Assembly: GCA_013349485.1 (NCBI GenBank)
Contig: DUZM01000031.1
Location: forward strand, 1 to 17,431
Direction of reading: 5' to 3'
Source: Candidatus Hydrogenedentota bacterium
GTDB lineage: Bacteria; Hydrogenedentota; Hydrogenedentia; Hydrogenedentales; SLHB01
DNA length: 17,431 nt
Shown: positions 6,735-13,322 of the stretch, one piece after another
Position numbering within the stretch: the first letter of the stretch is position 1
How the letters are laid out: each line of letters opens with the position of its first letter
The notes under the pieces: model-generated
Databases searched by the model: none
What the model saw: the letters and a program-made list of their open reading frames with translations, nothing else
What the model was told of the DNA's origin: nothing
Program-made: the position numbers and the translations under genes

Positions 6735-8354
6735 CTAATGATCGCGTTGGGGGCGCAAATACCTGCCTGAGGCGATGGTGTCGTTCGGGTCCAAGGCCCG
6801 TTTGATCTGCGCGGCCACTTGCCAGAACACGTCGTCTTCGCGTCGCAGTTTGGGCATGCCGCGCGGCCCTGTCCGATAGGGGATGTATCCCGCATTCATA
6901 AGGCCGTCAAACAAGGCGTCATAGCAGGCGACGGCCCGGGCGGTTTCCTCGGCGTCGGCCTTGTCGAAAACGACGTTGAGAATGCCTATTATGGCGCGTT
7001 CGTTGATGAGTGTGAACGTGGCCAACGGTTCGAAACCGAACTGGTCGAATACCGGCTCGGTTATTTCGAGTACGCGTTTCGCGTCCTCGCCGGTCATGGG
7101 CAGTACGGGGGACACCCACATGACGCCGCAACCGAAGTCGAGGGGATCGCCAGCGCCGCCTTCGGGGGGACGTCGCAAACGCCATTGGGTTCCGAGGAGC
7201 GGCTCATCGGTGGGCATGCCCTTGAGGAGGCCGTAGTTGGGTTTCAGCGGTTCGAGCTTCCTTTCGAGTCCGTGCAAGCCGATGCCGGCGAGGCGCCGGG
7301 CGGCGAATTCGCCCAACGCGAGGATTTTATCATCGACGAACGTGAGCCGACCGCAGGGACCGACGGCGTTTCGCAGGGCGCGTTTGGAGGCGCGCACGTG
7401 CCCGCGTGTGCCGGTCAGGGCGCCGCCGACGTTCCAGGCGCCGAGGCCGCGGGATTTCCGGAGTCGGGCGCGCACAAGTTCGGGCAGCGGGGTAACGCCG
7501 CCGGCTAGGTCCCACGGATAGCGGCCAGCGGCGCTGATCACGCGCAGGTCGTTGCCGATGTGGACGGCGCTTTCGAGGATGCCGCGCATGCGCAACGGCC
7601 GGAGCCGGTCGATGATCTCCGGCAAGCCTCCCTGTTGATCGACGCGGACAAAGAAGAAGGTGAAGGCGTCGGGTTTTGGCATGAGCCAGAGCCCGAGTTT
7701 GGTGACGATGCCGAGATTCGATTGGCAAAACAGCCCGTCGAGAAAGGGACCTACGCCGTACCGGAAGATGTGCGCCGCCCGGGCGTCTGCGTAGTGTCCG
7801 AAGCCGGTGTTTAAGACGCGGGCGTCCGCGAGCACGATTTCCATGCCGCAGGCCGACAGGAAATGGTCGCCGTAGCGCGTGTGGCCGAAACCGCGGTCGA
7901 GTGTGTTGCCCACGAGACTGGCGCCGAGGCCAGCGCCGGTGCAATCAAGCCACAGCCCTGGGGCGTTCTCTTGGAGGAATGCATATAGCTGCTGTTGGGT
8001 GACCCCGGGTTCGATGACGGCGTAGGCCAGGTTGGCGTCGAACTCGACAATCCGGTTCATGCCACTTAGGTCGAGTATGGCGGCGCCGTCAGTGGGCGCG
8101 CACGCGTCGCCGTACCCCCAGTTTTTGCCGCATGAGATGGGATAGACGCTCACGTGGTGCTTCGAGGCGATGCGCATCGTCTTTTGGACGTCTTCGGTGG
8201 CGCTTGGATGCAGTATGCAGCAGGGGCGGGTGCCGCGATCTTGCGTTGTGCGCGCGTACCGATCGAGGGCGGTGTCGTCGACGGCCACCTTATGGTCGCC
8301 AAGCGCTTGTGCCCAATCGCGAATCGCGGCGCTTCTTTCCTCGCCGGGCGCCAT
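6735..8354 (-). CDS. FAD-binding oxidoreductase of the vanillyl-alcohol oxidase / 4-cresol dehydrogenase family
   Basis: This 539-residue flavoprotein has a PCMH-type FAD domain in the N-terminal half: YPISCGKNWGYGD (71-83), VIEPGVTQQQLYAFL (113-127), VGNTLDRGFGHTRYGDHF (148-165) and LFCQSNLGIVTKLGLWLMPK (208-227). The C-terminal cap has LKGMPTDEPLLGTQWRLR (377-394) and ends LDPNDTIASGRY (521-532), the family's usual last strand. Relatives oxidise para-substituted phenols or similar alcohols, often with covalently bound FAD. The attachment residue could not be placed by eye. The ATG at 8354 follows a strong GGAGGGAGA. It is the first gene of the five-gene unit with pseB, pseC and pseG, an unusual partnership. 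No cytochrome subunit gene (pchC-like) is next to it. Confidence 0.85.
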   Translation of the reverse strand: MAPGEERSAAIRDWAQALGDHKVAVDDTALDRYARTTQDRGTRPCCILHPSATEDVQKTMRIASKHHVSVYPISCGKNWGYGDACAPTDGAAILDLSGMNRIVEFDANLAYAVIEPGVTQQQLYAFLQENAPGLWLDCTGAGLGASLVGNTLDRGFGHTRYGDHFLSACGMEIVLADARVLNTGFGHYADARAAHIFRYGVGPFLDGLFCQSNLGIVTKLGLWLMPKPDAFTFFFVRVDQQGGLPEIIDRLRPLRMRGILESAVHIGNDLRVISAAGRYPWDLAGGVTPLPELVRARLRKSRGLGAWNVGGALTGTRGHVRASKRALRNAVGPCGRLTFVDDKILALGEFAARRLAGIGLHGLERKLEPLKPNYGLLKGMPTDEPLLGTQWRLRRPPEGGAGDPLDFGCGVMWVSPVLPMTGEDAKRVLEITEPVFDQFGFEPLATFTLINERAIIGILNVVFDKADAEETARAVACYDALFDGLMNAGYIPYRTGPRGMPKLRREDDVFWQVAAQIKRALDPNDTIASGRYLRPQRDH

Positions 8355-8481
8355 GCTTCTCCCTCCGCTTCCGCGTTACGGGGACTATGGTACAGGAAAC
8401 CGCCCATAAAATGTAGGTGAAGCGCATGACCTTGGATAGTCCGGGCGCTTTGCGGAACTATGTCGGGGCGATGAAGCGGGT

Positions 8482-8510
8482 TTGACGAGCGACGGGAGGC
8501 GCTTTAGACT
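8482..8510 (+). promoter_or_regulatory. Putative sigma-70 promoter for the EEP-family gene
   Basis: A TTGACG hexamer (8482-8487) and TAGACT (8505-8510) are separated by 17 bp. The expected transcription start, 6-7 bp after the -10, falls on or next to the ATG at 8517, which would make the transcript leaderless. The purine-rich GGGAGG at about 8494-8499 lies too far upstream to be an ideal ribosome site. Confidence 0.5.
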
Positions 8511-8516
8511 GGGCCT

Positions 8517-9632
8517 ATGTTCAAGGGCGCGCACCATTCCTCTCGGGATTCCGCAGGACGAAACACGGAGGCCTCCAAGAAAAAGACGTTAGCGTGTGAG
8601 TTCGGCATCGTGTTGTTTGCGTTTGCCTTGGTCATCTCGCTGGCTCTTGCCACGGTGTACAGTTGGCCGCGCGCCAACACACTCATCTATTTCTTGACGC
8701 TTCGGCCTGCCTTGCTCTGGTTTGGCCCGATCCTGCCCCTATTCCTCATCGCGGGATGCCTTATCCGCCGGCGTTGGGCTTTCCTCGGCCTGACCTTGTG
8801 GATAGTCGGTGTCGGCGTTTGCGAAGAAGTAGCCCCACTTCTTCGGTTGCGAGACGCAGAACGAGATAGGGCATTTGACGCCGCAAGGGCGACCAAGAAT
8901 CCTGCGGGGAGTCTGCCTGCGGATGAGGACAGACCCGTCGGGCTACGAGTTATCACGTGGAATATTGCCACTTCTCCATCCACAATCCACGGTGCGCTCG
9001 AGCAACTCGCGCTCCTAGACCCGGATGTCGTGTTTCTTCAGGAATGCTCCTGGGGCGATCTGCTGCCGAAAGCACTGGAGCAAGTGCCGCATTTTGCGTC
9101 CTATTCGCGACTCCAACGTCTGGACAATGCCGTTCTCACCCGTTTCCCCGTGGTAGCCGTAAGCGCGCCCGACTTGCCTGAGCGACACGGCCATGTTTGC
9201 TCACTGCAGGTTTCCCCCGGGAGGACTTTGGTGTGTGTCAACGTCCATTTCCCACTACCCGGCGTTGTCACGGAACTATGGCCAACGGGTGGGCTCGAGC
9301 GCCTTTCAGGAAATGTGTCGCGAACGCAGGCCTGGATCCGAACACTGGGTGAGACCGCTCGGAAGCACCTTGAAGGAGGACCAGTCATAGTCGCCGGAGA
9401 TATCAACCTGCCGGGAAACTACATCGGCCTGAAGAACGGGTTGCGCGGTTTCGACGACGCATTTCTGCGCGGCGGACGTGGCTGGGGAAAGACGCTCCCT
9501 TCTCAGTCCCCCGTAAGCCGCATTGACTTGATCTACGTTCCGGCAGAAACAACGACGATGAACTGCCGCGCGCTGGACACCGTCTTCTCGGATCATCGGC
9601 CGGTGGTTGCCGATCTCTTGCTTCGTTGGTAA
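8517..9632 (+). CDS. Membrane-anchored endonuclease/exonuclease/phosphatase (EEP) family protein
   Basis: This is a 371-residue protein. Two or three hydrophobic segments (about 29-48, 64-83 and 87-104) precede a soluble EEP domain at about 143-371. The EEP catalytic series is complete: ITWNI (146-150, Asn149), FLQEC (173-177, metal-binding Glu176), CVNVHF (240-245, His244), VAGDINLP (292-299, Asp295 and Asn297), RIDLIYV (335-341) and SDHRPVVADL (358-367, the Asp-His pair). Members cleave phosphodiesters of nucleic acids, phosphoinositides or sphingomyelin. This 'TM helices + EEP' layout is common among uncharacterised bacterial members, where the domain is thought to face the periplasm. It is monocistronic, and no plus-strand U-tract terminator follows. 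The ATG at 8517 depends on a possible leaderless promoter; GTG/TTG codons near residue 32 are alternatives. Confidence 0.82.
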   Translation: MFKGAHHSSRDSAGRNTEASKKKTLACEFGIVLFAFALVISLALATVYSWPRANTLIYFLTLRPALLWFGPILPLFLIAGCLIRRRWAFLGLTLWIVGVGVCEEVAPLLRLRDAERDRAFDAARATKNPAGSLPADEDRPVGLRVITWNIATSPSTIHGALEQLALLDPDVVFLQECSWGDLLPKALEQVPHFASYSRLQRLDNAVLTRFPVVAVSAPDLPERHGHVCSLQVSPGRTLVCVNVHFPLPGVVTELWPTGGLERLSGNVSRTQAWIRTLGETARKHLEGGPVIVAGDINLPGNYIGLKNGLRGFDDAFLRGGRGWGKTLPSQSPVSRIDLIYVPAETTTMNCRALDTVFSDHRPVVADLLLRW

Positions 9633-9690
9633 CCTGGCTCAGGCTGCGGGTGCAGCGGCCGCCGTTGGCGCTTGATACGCTCTCCGGGCA

Positions 9691-9727
9691 CGCAAAAAGG
9701 AGTCCCCGCGAGATGTCGCGGGGACTC
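9691..9727 (-). terminator. Rho-independent terminator of the porin gene
   Basis: A perfect 12-bp stem (GAGTCCCCGCGA at 9700-9711 paired with 9716-9727) closes a 4-nt loop. On the minus strand it is followed at once by CTTTTTGC, the U-tract. It begins 30 bp beyond the porin stop codon. The plus-strand side has no T-run, so it is oriented for the porin transcript. Confidence 0.92.
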
Positions 9728-9756
9728 GATAGTCGCTAGCTGACTTTCGCGATGTC

Positions 9757-11391
9757 TTAGAAGCAGATCTTGGTTTCGACAAAGAGATAGTCAGCGTCGT
9801 CGTCGTCCGTGCCGCCGTTAAACAGCAGCCCGTTACCGGGGACGAAATTGCCCTCTTCAAGGCCGTCGTCGACGAACAAGTGCGCCCATCCGGCTTTGAA
9901 GGTCAGGTCTTCGCTGTAGTTGTAGGTCGCATACAGGCCGACTTCCCAGCCGAGTTCGTCGTCATTCTCCTCAGTGAAAATGCTGAGGAATGCAAACGGG
10001 GCAACCCGGTTCCCGTTAAGCCAGTAGAAGTGCCACGGGGCGTCGAACTCTTCGACCGCTTCGAAGTACGAGATGCTCAGCAGCAGCTCGACGTTCTCCG
10101 TTGGGCATGCGCTGACGCCTGCCCGGCCGATCCAGACGTTCGAGAGACTGGTGTTGTCGAGGAACTCGCTGTATTCGACGTTCGAGAACAGGCGATTGAA
10201 GCTAACGCTCGCATCGGGCCTGTAGAACGGCAGGAATTGCCTGAACCACTCCCAGATGTTGCCGATGTCGCGTTCATCCTCGCCGCCAAGATACACAAGG
10301 CCTAAGTACGCCCGAGGCTCCCAGGCCGTGTCGAAGGTGTAGCCGACTTCGAGGTTCATGCCCCACTCGTCGAAGTCCGCGTCGTCATCACTGTACAGGA
10401 TGGGTGCGAACGTCGCGCCAACCATATCGGCTTCACCAAACTGATACGCTGCTTCGGCTTCGAAATCAATGGCACCGACGGTGCCGGCTCCGCGGAGGCC
10501 AATCGTATGACATTTCGTGACGTCGTGGTCATCGACGTCAAACACGTCTTCGAGCCATTCGCCAACCCAGCCCCTCGTGATATCCTCGTTCATCCGAGCG
10601 TCCCGGACCAACATCCAGTACCCATCGATCGTGATATCCTCGAGGCCGTTGTACGTGGCATAGATGCCGTACAGGTCGACATCGCCGTCTTCTTCCGTCG
10701 GACTGGTCTCGGCGAGCTTTGCCCATACGCCGGCAACCGTCACGAGGTCGAACTCATAGACGGCGAGAATGCCGTCGAACGACAGGCCCGTGAACATCGA
10801 GGACGTGTCGTTTACGCCGACGAGCCACTCGTTGCCGAGGCTAATCTCTTGGCGCCCGATCCGAAGGCAAAGCGGCAACCCCCACATTTCGCGTCCTTCG
10901 ATGTAGGCCTGATAGACCTCGACATCGTTGACGCTCGCGGCGCGCATGTCGGCGCCGGTGATGTAGTTCGAACGAAAGTCCTCGCCCCAGATATCGTAGC
11001 TATCCAGCTCGATGACGGCGGTGACCTCGTCGGTGAAGTCCGCCGTGAACTTCAGCCGGGTGCGCTCCTCGACGAACGCCGTGCTGTGGCCGTTGTCGTC
11101 CCAGGACCATCCGCTCAGCAGAGCCCCTGCAGGAGCAGCCAGTGCGCCGATCGGCCGGGCCGCCAGTTGCAGGGCCGTCCACCGTACGTTGGGTGTACCG
11201 GCACCGCTGAGAGTCCAGAGCGGATCGACAAGCGGGTTCCGGGCGCGTGCACTGTCGACGCTGGCCTCCGGGTCGTACCAGTTGCCGCGAATGCGGATGC
11301 TGCCGCCGATATCAACGTTTTGCAGTTCCGCATAGGCCGGAATCGCGCCGATGAGAACCGCGACAAAAAGAATGACAAAAGTCTTACGCAT
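9757..11391 (-). CDS. Outer-membrane beta-barrel porin, alginate-export (AlgE-like) family
   Basis: The 544-residue protein has a Sec signal peptide (MRKTFVILFVAVLIGAIPAYA, cleavage after about 21). Alternating amphipathic strands typical of a large barrel follow, with very acidic loops and a C-terminal strand ending in Phe (YLFVETKICF), the sorting signal read by the BAM complex. ERTRLKFTADFTDEVTAVIE (109-128) and LRIGRQEISLGNEWLVG (176-192) are characteristic of the alginate-export family. It should let an anionic sugar or other small solute cross the outer membrane; the cargo is unknown. The ATG at 11391 is set by the signal peptide and by AAGGAG at 11402-11407. The frame extends upstream to 11652, but that part is the leader. 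It has its own promoter, structured leader and terminator, so it is monocistronic. Confidence 0.87.
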   Translation of the reverse strand: MRKTFVILFVAVLIGAIPAYAELQNVDIGGSIRIRGNWYDPEASVDSARARNPLVDPLWTLSGAGTPNVRWTALQLAARPIGALAAPAGALLSGWSWDDNGHSTAFVEERTRLKFTADFTDEVTAVIELDSYDIWGEDFRSNYITGADMRAASVNDVEVYQAYIEGREMWGLPLCLRIGRQEISLGNEWLVGVNDTSSMFTGLSFDGILAVYEFDLVTVAGVWAKLAETSPTEEDGDVDLYGIYATYNGLEDITIDGYWMLVRDARMNEDITRGWVGEWLEDVFDVDDHDVTKCHTIGLRGAGTVGAIDFEAEAAYQFGEADMVGATFAPILYSDDDADFDEWGMNLEVGYTFDTAWEPRAYLGLVYLGGEDERDIGNIWEWFRQFLPFYRPDASVSFNRLFSNVEYSEFLDNTSLSNVWIGRAGVSACPTENVELLLSISYFEAVEEFDAPWHFYWLNGNRVAPFAFLSIFTEENDDELGWEVGLYATYNYSEDLTFKAGWAHLFVDDGLEEGNFVPGNGLLFNGGTDDDDADYLFVETKICF

Positions 11392-11400
11392 GATGCGTAA
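11384..11400. repeat. Palindrome straddling the porin start codon
   Basis: TTACGCAT (11384-11391) and ATGCGTAA (11393-11400) are exact reverse complements around a single G. The left half includes the ATG and the right half ends next to the ribosome site. It could be an operator or a start-codon occluding structure, though the minimal centre makes a DNA-level site more likely than an RNA hairpin. Confidence 0.5.
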
Positions 11401-11401
11401 T

Positions 11402-11407
11402 CTCCTT
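11402..11407 (-). promoter_or_regulatory. Ribosome binding site of the porin gene
   Basis: AAGGAG on the minus strand lies 10 nt before the ATG at 11391. It supports this start over the longer open frame reaching 11652. Confidence 0.8.
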
Positions 11408-11415
11408 CTATAAGT

Positions 11416-11439
11416 TTGCAGCCGCTCGTGCCGCTGCAA
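11416..11439 (-). promoter_or_regulatory. Leader hairpin 2 of the porin mRNA
   Basis: TTGCAGC and GCTGCAA form a perfect 7-bp stem (11416-11422 with 11433-11439) around a 10-nt loop. It ends about 8 nt before the ribosome site in the transcript, close enough to affect translation or shield the 5' end. Confidence 0.6.
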
Positions 11440-11440
11440 T

Positions 11441-11468
11441 GTGGTGTAGGCACCGCGTGCCGCACCAC
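11441..11468 (-). promoter_or_regulatory. Leader hairpin 1 of the porin mRNA
   Basis: GTGGTG with CACCAC (outer 6 bp, 11441-11446 with 11463-11468) and GGCAC with GTGCC (inner 5 bp) make an 11-bp stem with a small 2/1 internal loop and a 3-nt apex. It is separated from the next hairpin by one nucleotide, so the two could stack coaxially in the leader RNA. Confidence 0.62.
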
Positions 11469-11689
11469 CTAATCCAGCCCCGTGTGAGACCAAATGCATT
11501 CCCACCGATGGGCCGTCCAGAATACTTCCAGATTTATGCGAACATCGTCTCGGAATGATCCCCGTGAGGTGGGTCGCTTCGGCTCCCGTGCATCCCTCCT
11601 TCCGCCTCAAGAGTTGGGACCATTGCGGATGGAATTCGCAGACAGACCGCAATTCCGATCCTGCCTGAACACCCCGATTTCGGGGACAA

Positions 11690-11718
11690 AGTATAGCAGA
11701 GCAATTTTGTTATGTCAA
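11690..11718 (-). promoter_or_regulatory. Near-consensus sigma-70 promoter for the porin gene
   Basis: On the minus strand TTGACA (11718-11713) is followed after exactly 17 bp by TATACT (11695-11690), one mismatch from the full consensus, in a locally AT-rich stretch. The predicted transcript starts near 11683, inside the palindrome CCCCGA-TT-TCGGGG (11672-11685), and would carry a leader of about 290 nt before the ATG at 11391. Confidence 0.85.
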
Positions 11719-11769
11719 TACGAACAAAGCATTAAACCCATAAAATGCGCTTGTGCTTTCTCCGCTAAC

Positions 11770-11851
11770 CCGGCAGGGCCGCACCGTGCTGGTGGGGCTG
11801 CCGGTCACGCCGGCAGTGTTGGTATGCCCCGGGAATCCGGGAGTACTCCGG
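11770..11851. repeat. Cluster of GC-rich palindromes between the porin promoter and the sulfatase-like gene
   Basis: CCGGCAG (11770-11776), CTGCCGG (11798-11804) and CCGGCAG (11810-11816) alternate in orientation, so the middle copy can pair with either neighbour. CCCGG/CCGGG, the exact palindrome GGAGTACTCC and CTCC/GGAG follow within about 35 bp. It lies downstream of the minus-strand sulfatase-like gene and could act as a 3'-end structure or REP-like element. There is no U-tract, so a simple intrinsic terminator is not supported. The remaining bases up to 11926 show nothing else. Confidence 0.5.
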
Positions 11852-11926
11852 CGGGAGAATCCGTGCGTTCTGGTCCATGGGGCGGACGAACTCGCAGCGT
11901 ATGCCGGGTCTGGGCGCCGCTGGCGT

Positions 11927-13279
11927 TCATTGTGGGTTTTGTTGCCAGGCTCTGCCGAGGGTCAAGCCGTGTGCGATGAGGGGATCCTCGGTGAGCCCGT
12001 TTTGGCCCATCTTTTGGGCGATCCACGATTCGAGCCGTTCCTCGAGGTGGCGGGCAATATCGGGTTGTTTCTCGACGATGTTGTGGAACTCATTGGGGTC
12101 GCGTTGGAGGTCGTACAGCTCGCGCGGGGGCGAGCCGTAGAAGTCCTCGGCGCGCGCAAGGATGAACTTGTGTTGGAAGGTCCGGATACACCATTTCATC
12201 TGCCACGTGCACTCCAGGCTGACGACGAATTCGTGAAGCGGCGTGTCGGACTGGTCTTGCAGCAGGGGCGCAAGGCTTGTGCCTTCCATCGTCTCCGGAA
12301 CAGGCACGCCGGCCAACTCGAGTATTGTGGGCGCCAGGTCCGCGTGAGTCACCAACAGGGGGATACGGCGAGGCAGGGGTCCTGTGGATTCGGGCGCATC
12401 GAAACTTGGTCTTCGAGACGCCTGTGTTCCTCGGGGCAGCCGCACGATCAACGGGACACGGATGTTGCCGTCGTATAGGCCGTGATGGTCGAAGAATATT
12501 CCGTGACGATACATGAGTTCGCCGTGATCGCTTGTGAGCACGACCAGCGTGTTTCCGGCAAGGCCGCGCTCCTCGAGTGCGTCGAGCAACTGGCCTACGC
12601 CTTCGTCGCAGTATCGGATCTCGCCGTCGTACAAGGCCTCGATGTAGTTGGCGTCAGTGATGTTTTTCCCGAGTTTGCTGAACCAGGTCTCGCGCCAGGT
12701 TTGACCAAGGGGATGTCGCGCGAGGCCGTCGAGACTGCGGTTGTTCGGGTCGGACGGGTCGCCTTCGTAGAAGAGCGTGCGATAGGCTCTTGGGGGCAGA
12801 TAGGGCGTGTGTGGGTCCCAGTAATGGACGAAGAGGAAGAAGGGCTCATGGCCATGCTGCTGGAGCCAAGGGATGGCGCGGCGGTTGATAGTGCGGTTGT
12901 CGCAATTGATCGGGAGGGCGAATTGCTGTGACGGGTCGATGTAGAATTCATAGCCGCGGCGGAACCCGCGGCCCCACTCGGCCAGGTTGTCGATGGCACA
13001 CGTCGTGTATCCGGCCTGTTGGAGCTGTTTCGGCAGCCACGGGGCCGCGTGGGGCACAACCGCGCCGCCGTGGGCCACGACGCCGTGCGTGATCGGGTAT
13101 TGGCCGGTGTTAAGCGTGACAAATGCCGGCTGCGTGGGGATTGCCGGGGCGACGGCGGCCTCGAACAGGACGCTCTCGGCGGCGAACGCGTCGATGTATG
13201 GCGACGTGTTTCGTGTGTAGCCGTAGCACCCGAGGTGATCGGCCCGCAAGGTGTCGACTGCGATGAAGAGGATATTCAA
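11927..13279 (-). CDS. Sulfatase-superfamily (alkaline phosphatase fold) hydrolase with a Thr nucleophile position
   Basis: The 450-residue protein has the sulfatase fold: MNILFIAVDTLRADHLGCYGY at the start (metal Asp9), HYWDPHTPY (152-160), LTSDHGE (249-254, metal Asp251 and His252), HHGLYDGNIRVPLIV (265-279) and ELYDLQRDPNEFHN near the end. In place of Cys/Ser-x-Pro-x-Arg, which matures to formylglycine, it has Thr49-Gln-Pro-Ala-Phe53, followed by the usual TGQYP. It is therefore unlikely to be a formylglycine sulfatase; Thr nucleophiles occur in phosphotransferase relatives such as LtaS. There is no signal peptide, so it is cytoplasmic. The TTG at 13279 fits the family N-terminus and has GGAAG at 13288-13292; a GTG at 13351 would overlap the preceding gene. 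It starts 43 bp after the PurF-like gene. Confidence 0.85.
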   Translation of the reverse strand: MNILFIAVDTLRADHLGCYGYTRNTSPYIDAFAAESVLFEAAVAPAIPTQPAFVTLNTGQYPITHGVVAHGGAVVPHAAPWLPKQLQQAGYTTCAIDNLAEWGRGFRRGYEFYIDPSQQFALPINCDNRTINRRAIPWLQQHGHEPFFLFVHYWDPHTPYLPPRAYRTLFYEGDPSDPNNRSLDGLARHPLGQTWRETWFSKLGKNITDANYIEALYDGEIRYCDEGVGQLLDALEERGLAGNTLVVLTSDHGELMYRHGIFFDHHGLYDGNIRVPLIVRLPRGTQASRRPSFDAPESTGPLPRRIPLLVTHADLAPTILELAGVPVPETMEGTSLAPLLQDQSDTPLHEFVVSLECTWQMKWCIRTFQHKFILARAEDFYGSPPRELYDLQRDPNEFHNIVEKQPDIARHLEERLESWIAQKMGQNGLTEDPLIAHGLTLGRAWQQNPQ

Positions 13280-13287
13280 CGCGCGCG

Positions 13288-13292
13288 CTTCC
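13288..13292 (-). promoter_or_regulatory. Ribosome site supporting the TTG start of the sulfatase-like gene
   Basis: GGAAG on the minus strand lies 8 nt before TTG at 13279. The first residues then read MNILFIAVDT, exactly where family members begin. Confidence 0.6.
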
Positions 13293-13322
13293 GTGACGAG
13301 ACGGCAGGAAAGCTGTACTGCG

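Noticed and set aside
5706..6770. Plus-strand open frame (354 codons) opposite pseB
   Set aside because: The composition is a mirror of the pseB codons, it has no motifs, and pseB is unmistakable on the other strand.
9643..9656. GCTGC-GGGT-GCAGC hairpin after the EEP gene as a terminator
   Set aside because: The stem is only 5 bp and there is no T-run, so termination cannot be claimed.
10507..11400. Plus-strand open frame (297 codons) opposite the porin
   Set aside because: It is antisense to a gene with signal peptide, promoter, ribosome site and terminator, and its peptide shows no domain.
11534..11593. 19-codon leader peptide (MHGSRSDPPHG...) in the porin leader
   Set aside because: AAGGAGG lies only one base from its ATG, too close for normal initiation, and the peptide has no run of a regulatory amino acid.
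11753..12478. Plus-strand open frame spanning the palindrome cluster and the sulfatase-like gene end
   Set aside because: Most of it is antisense to a conserved hydrolase and the first part is palindromic intergenic DNA.
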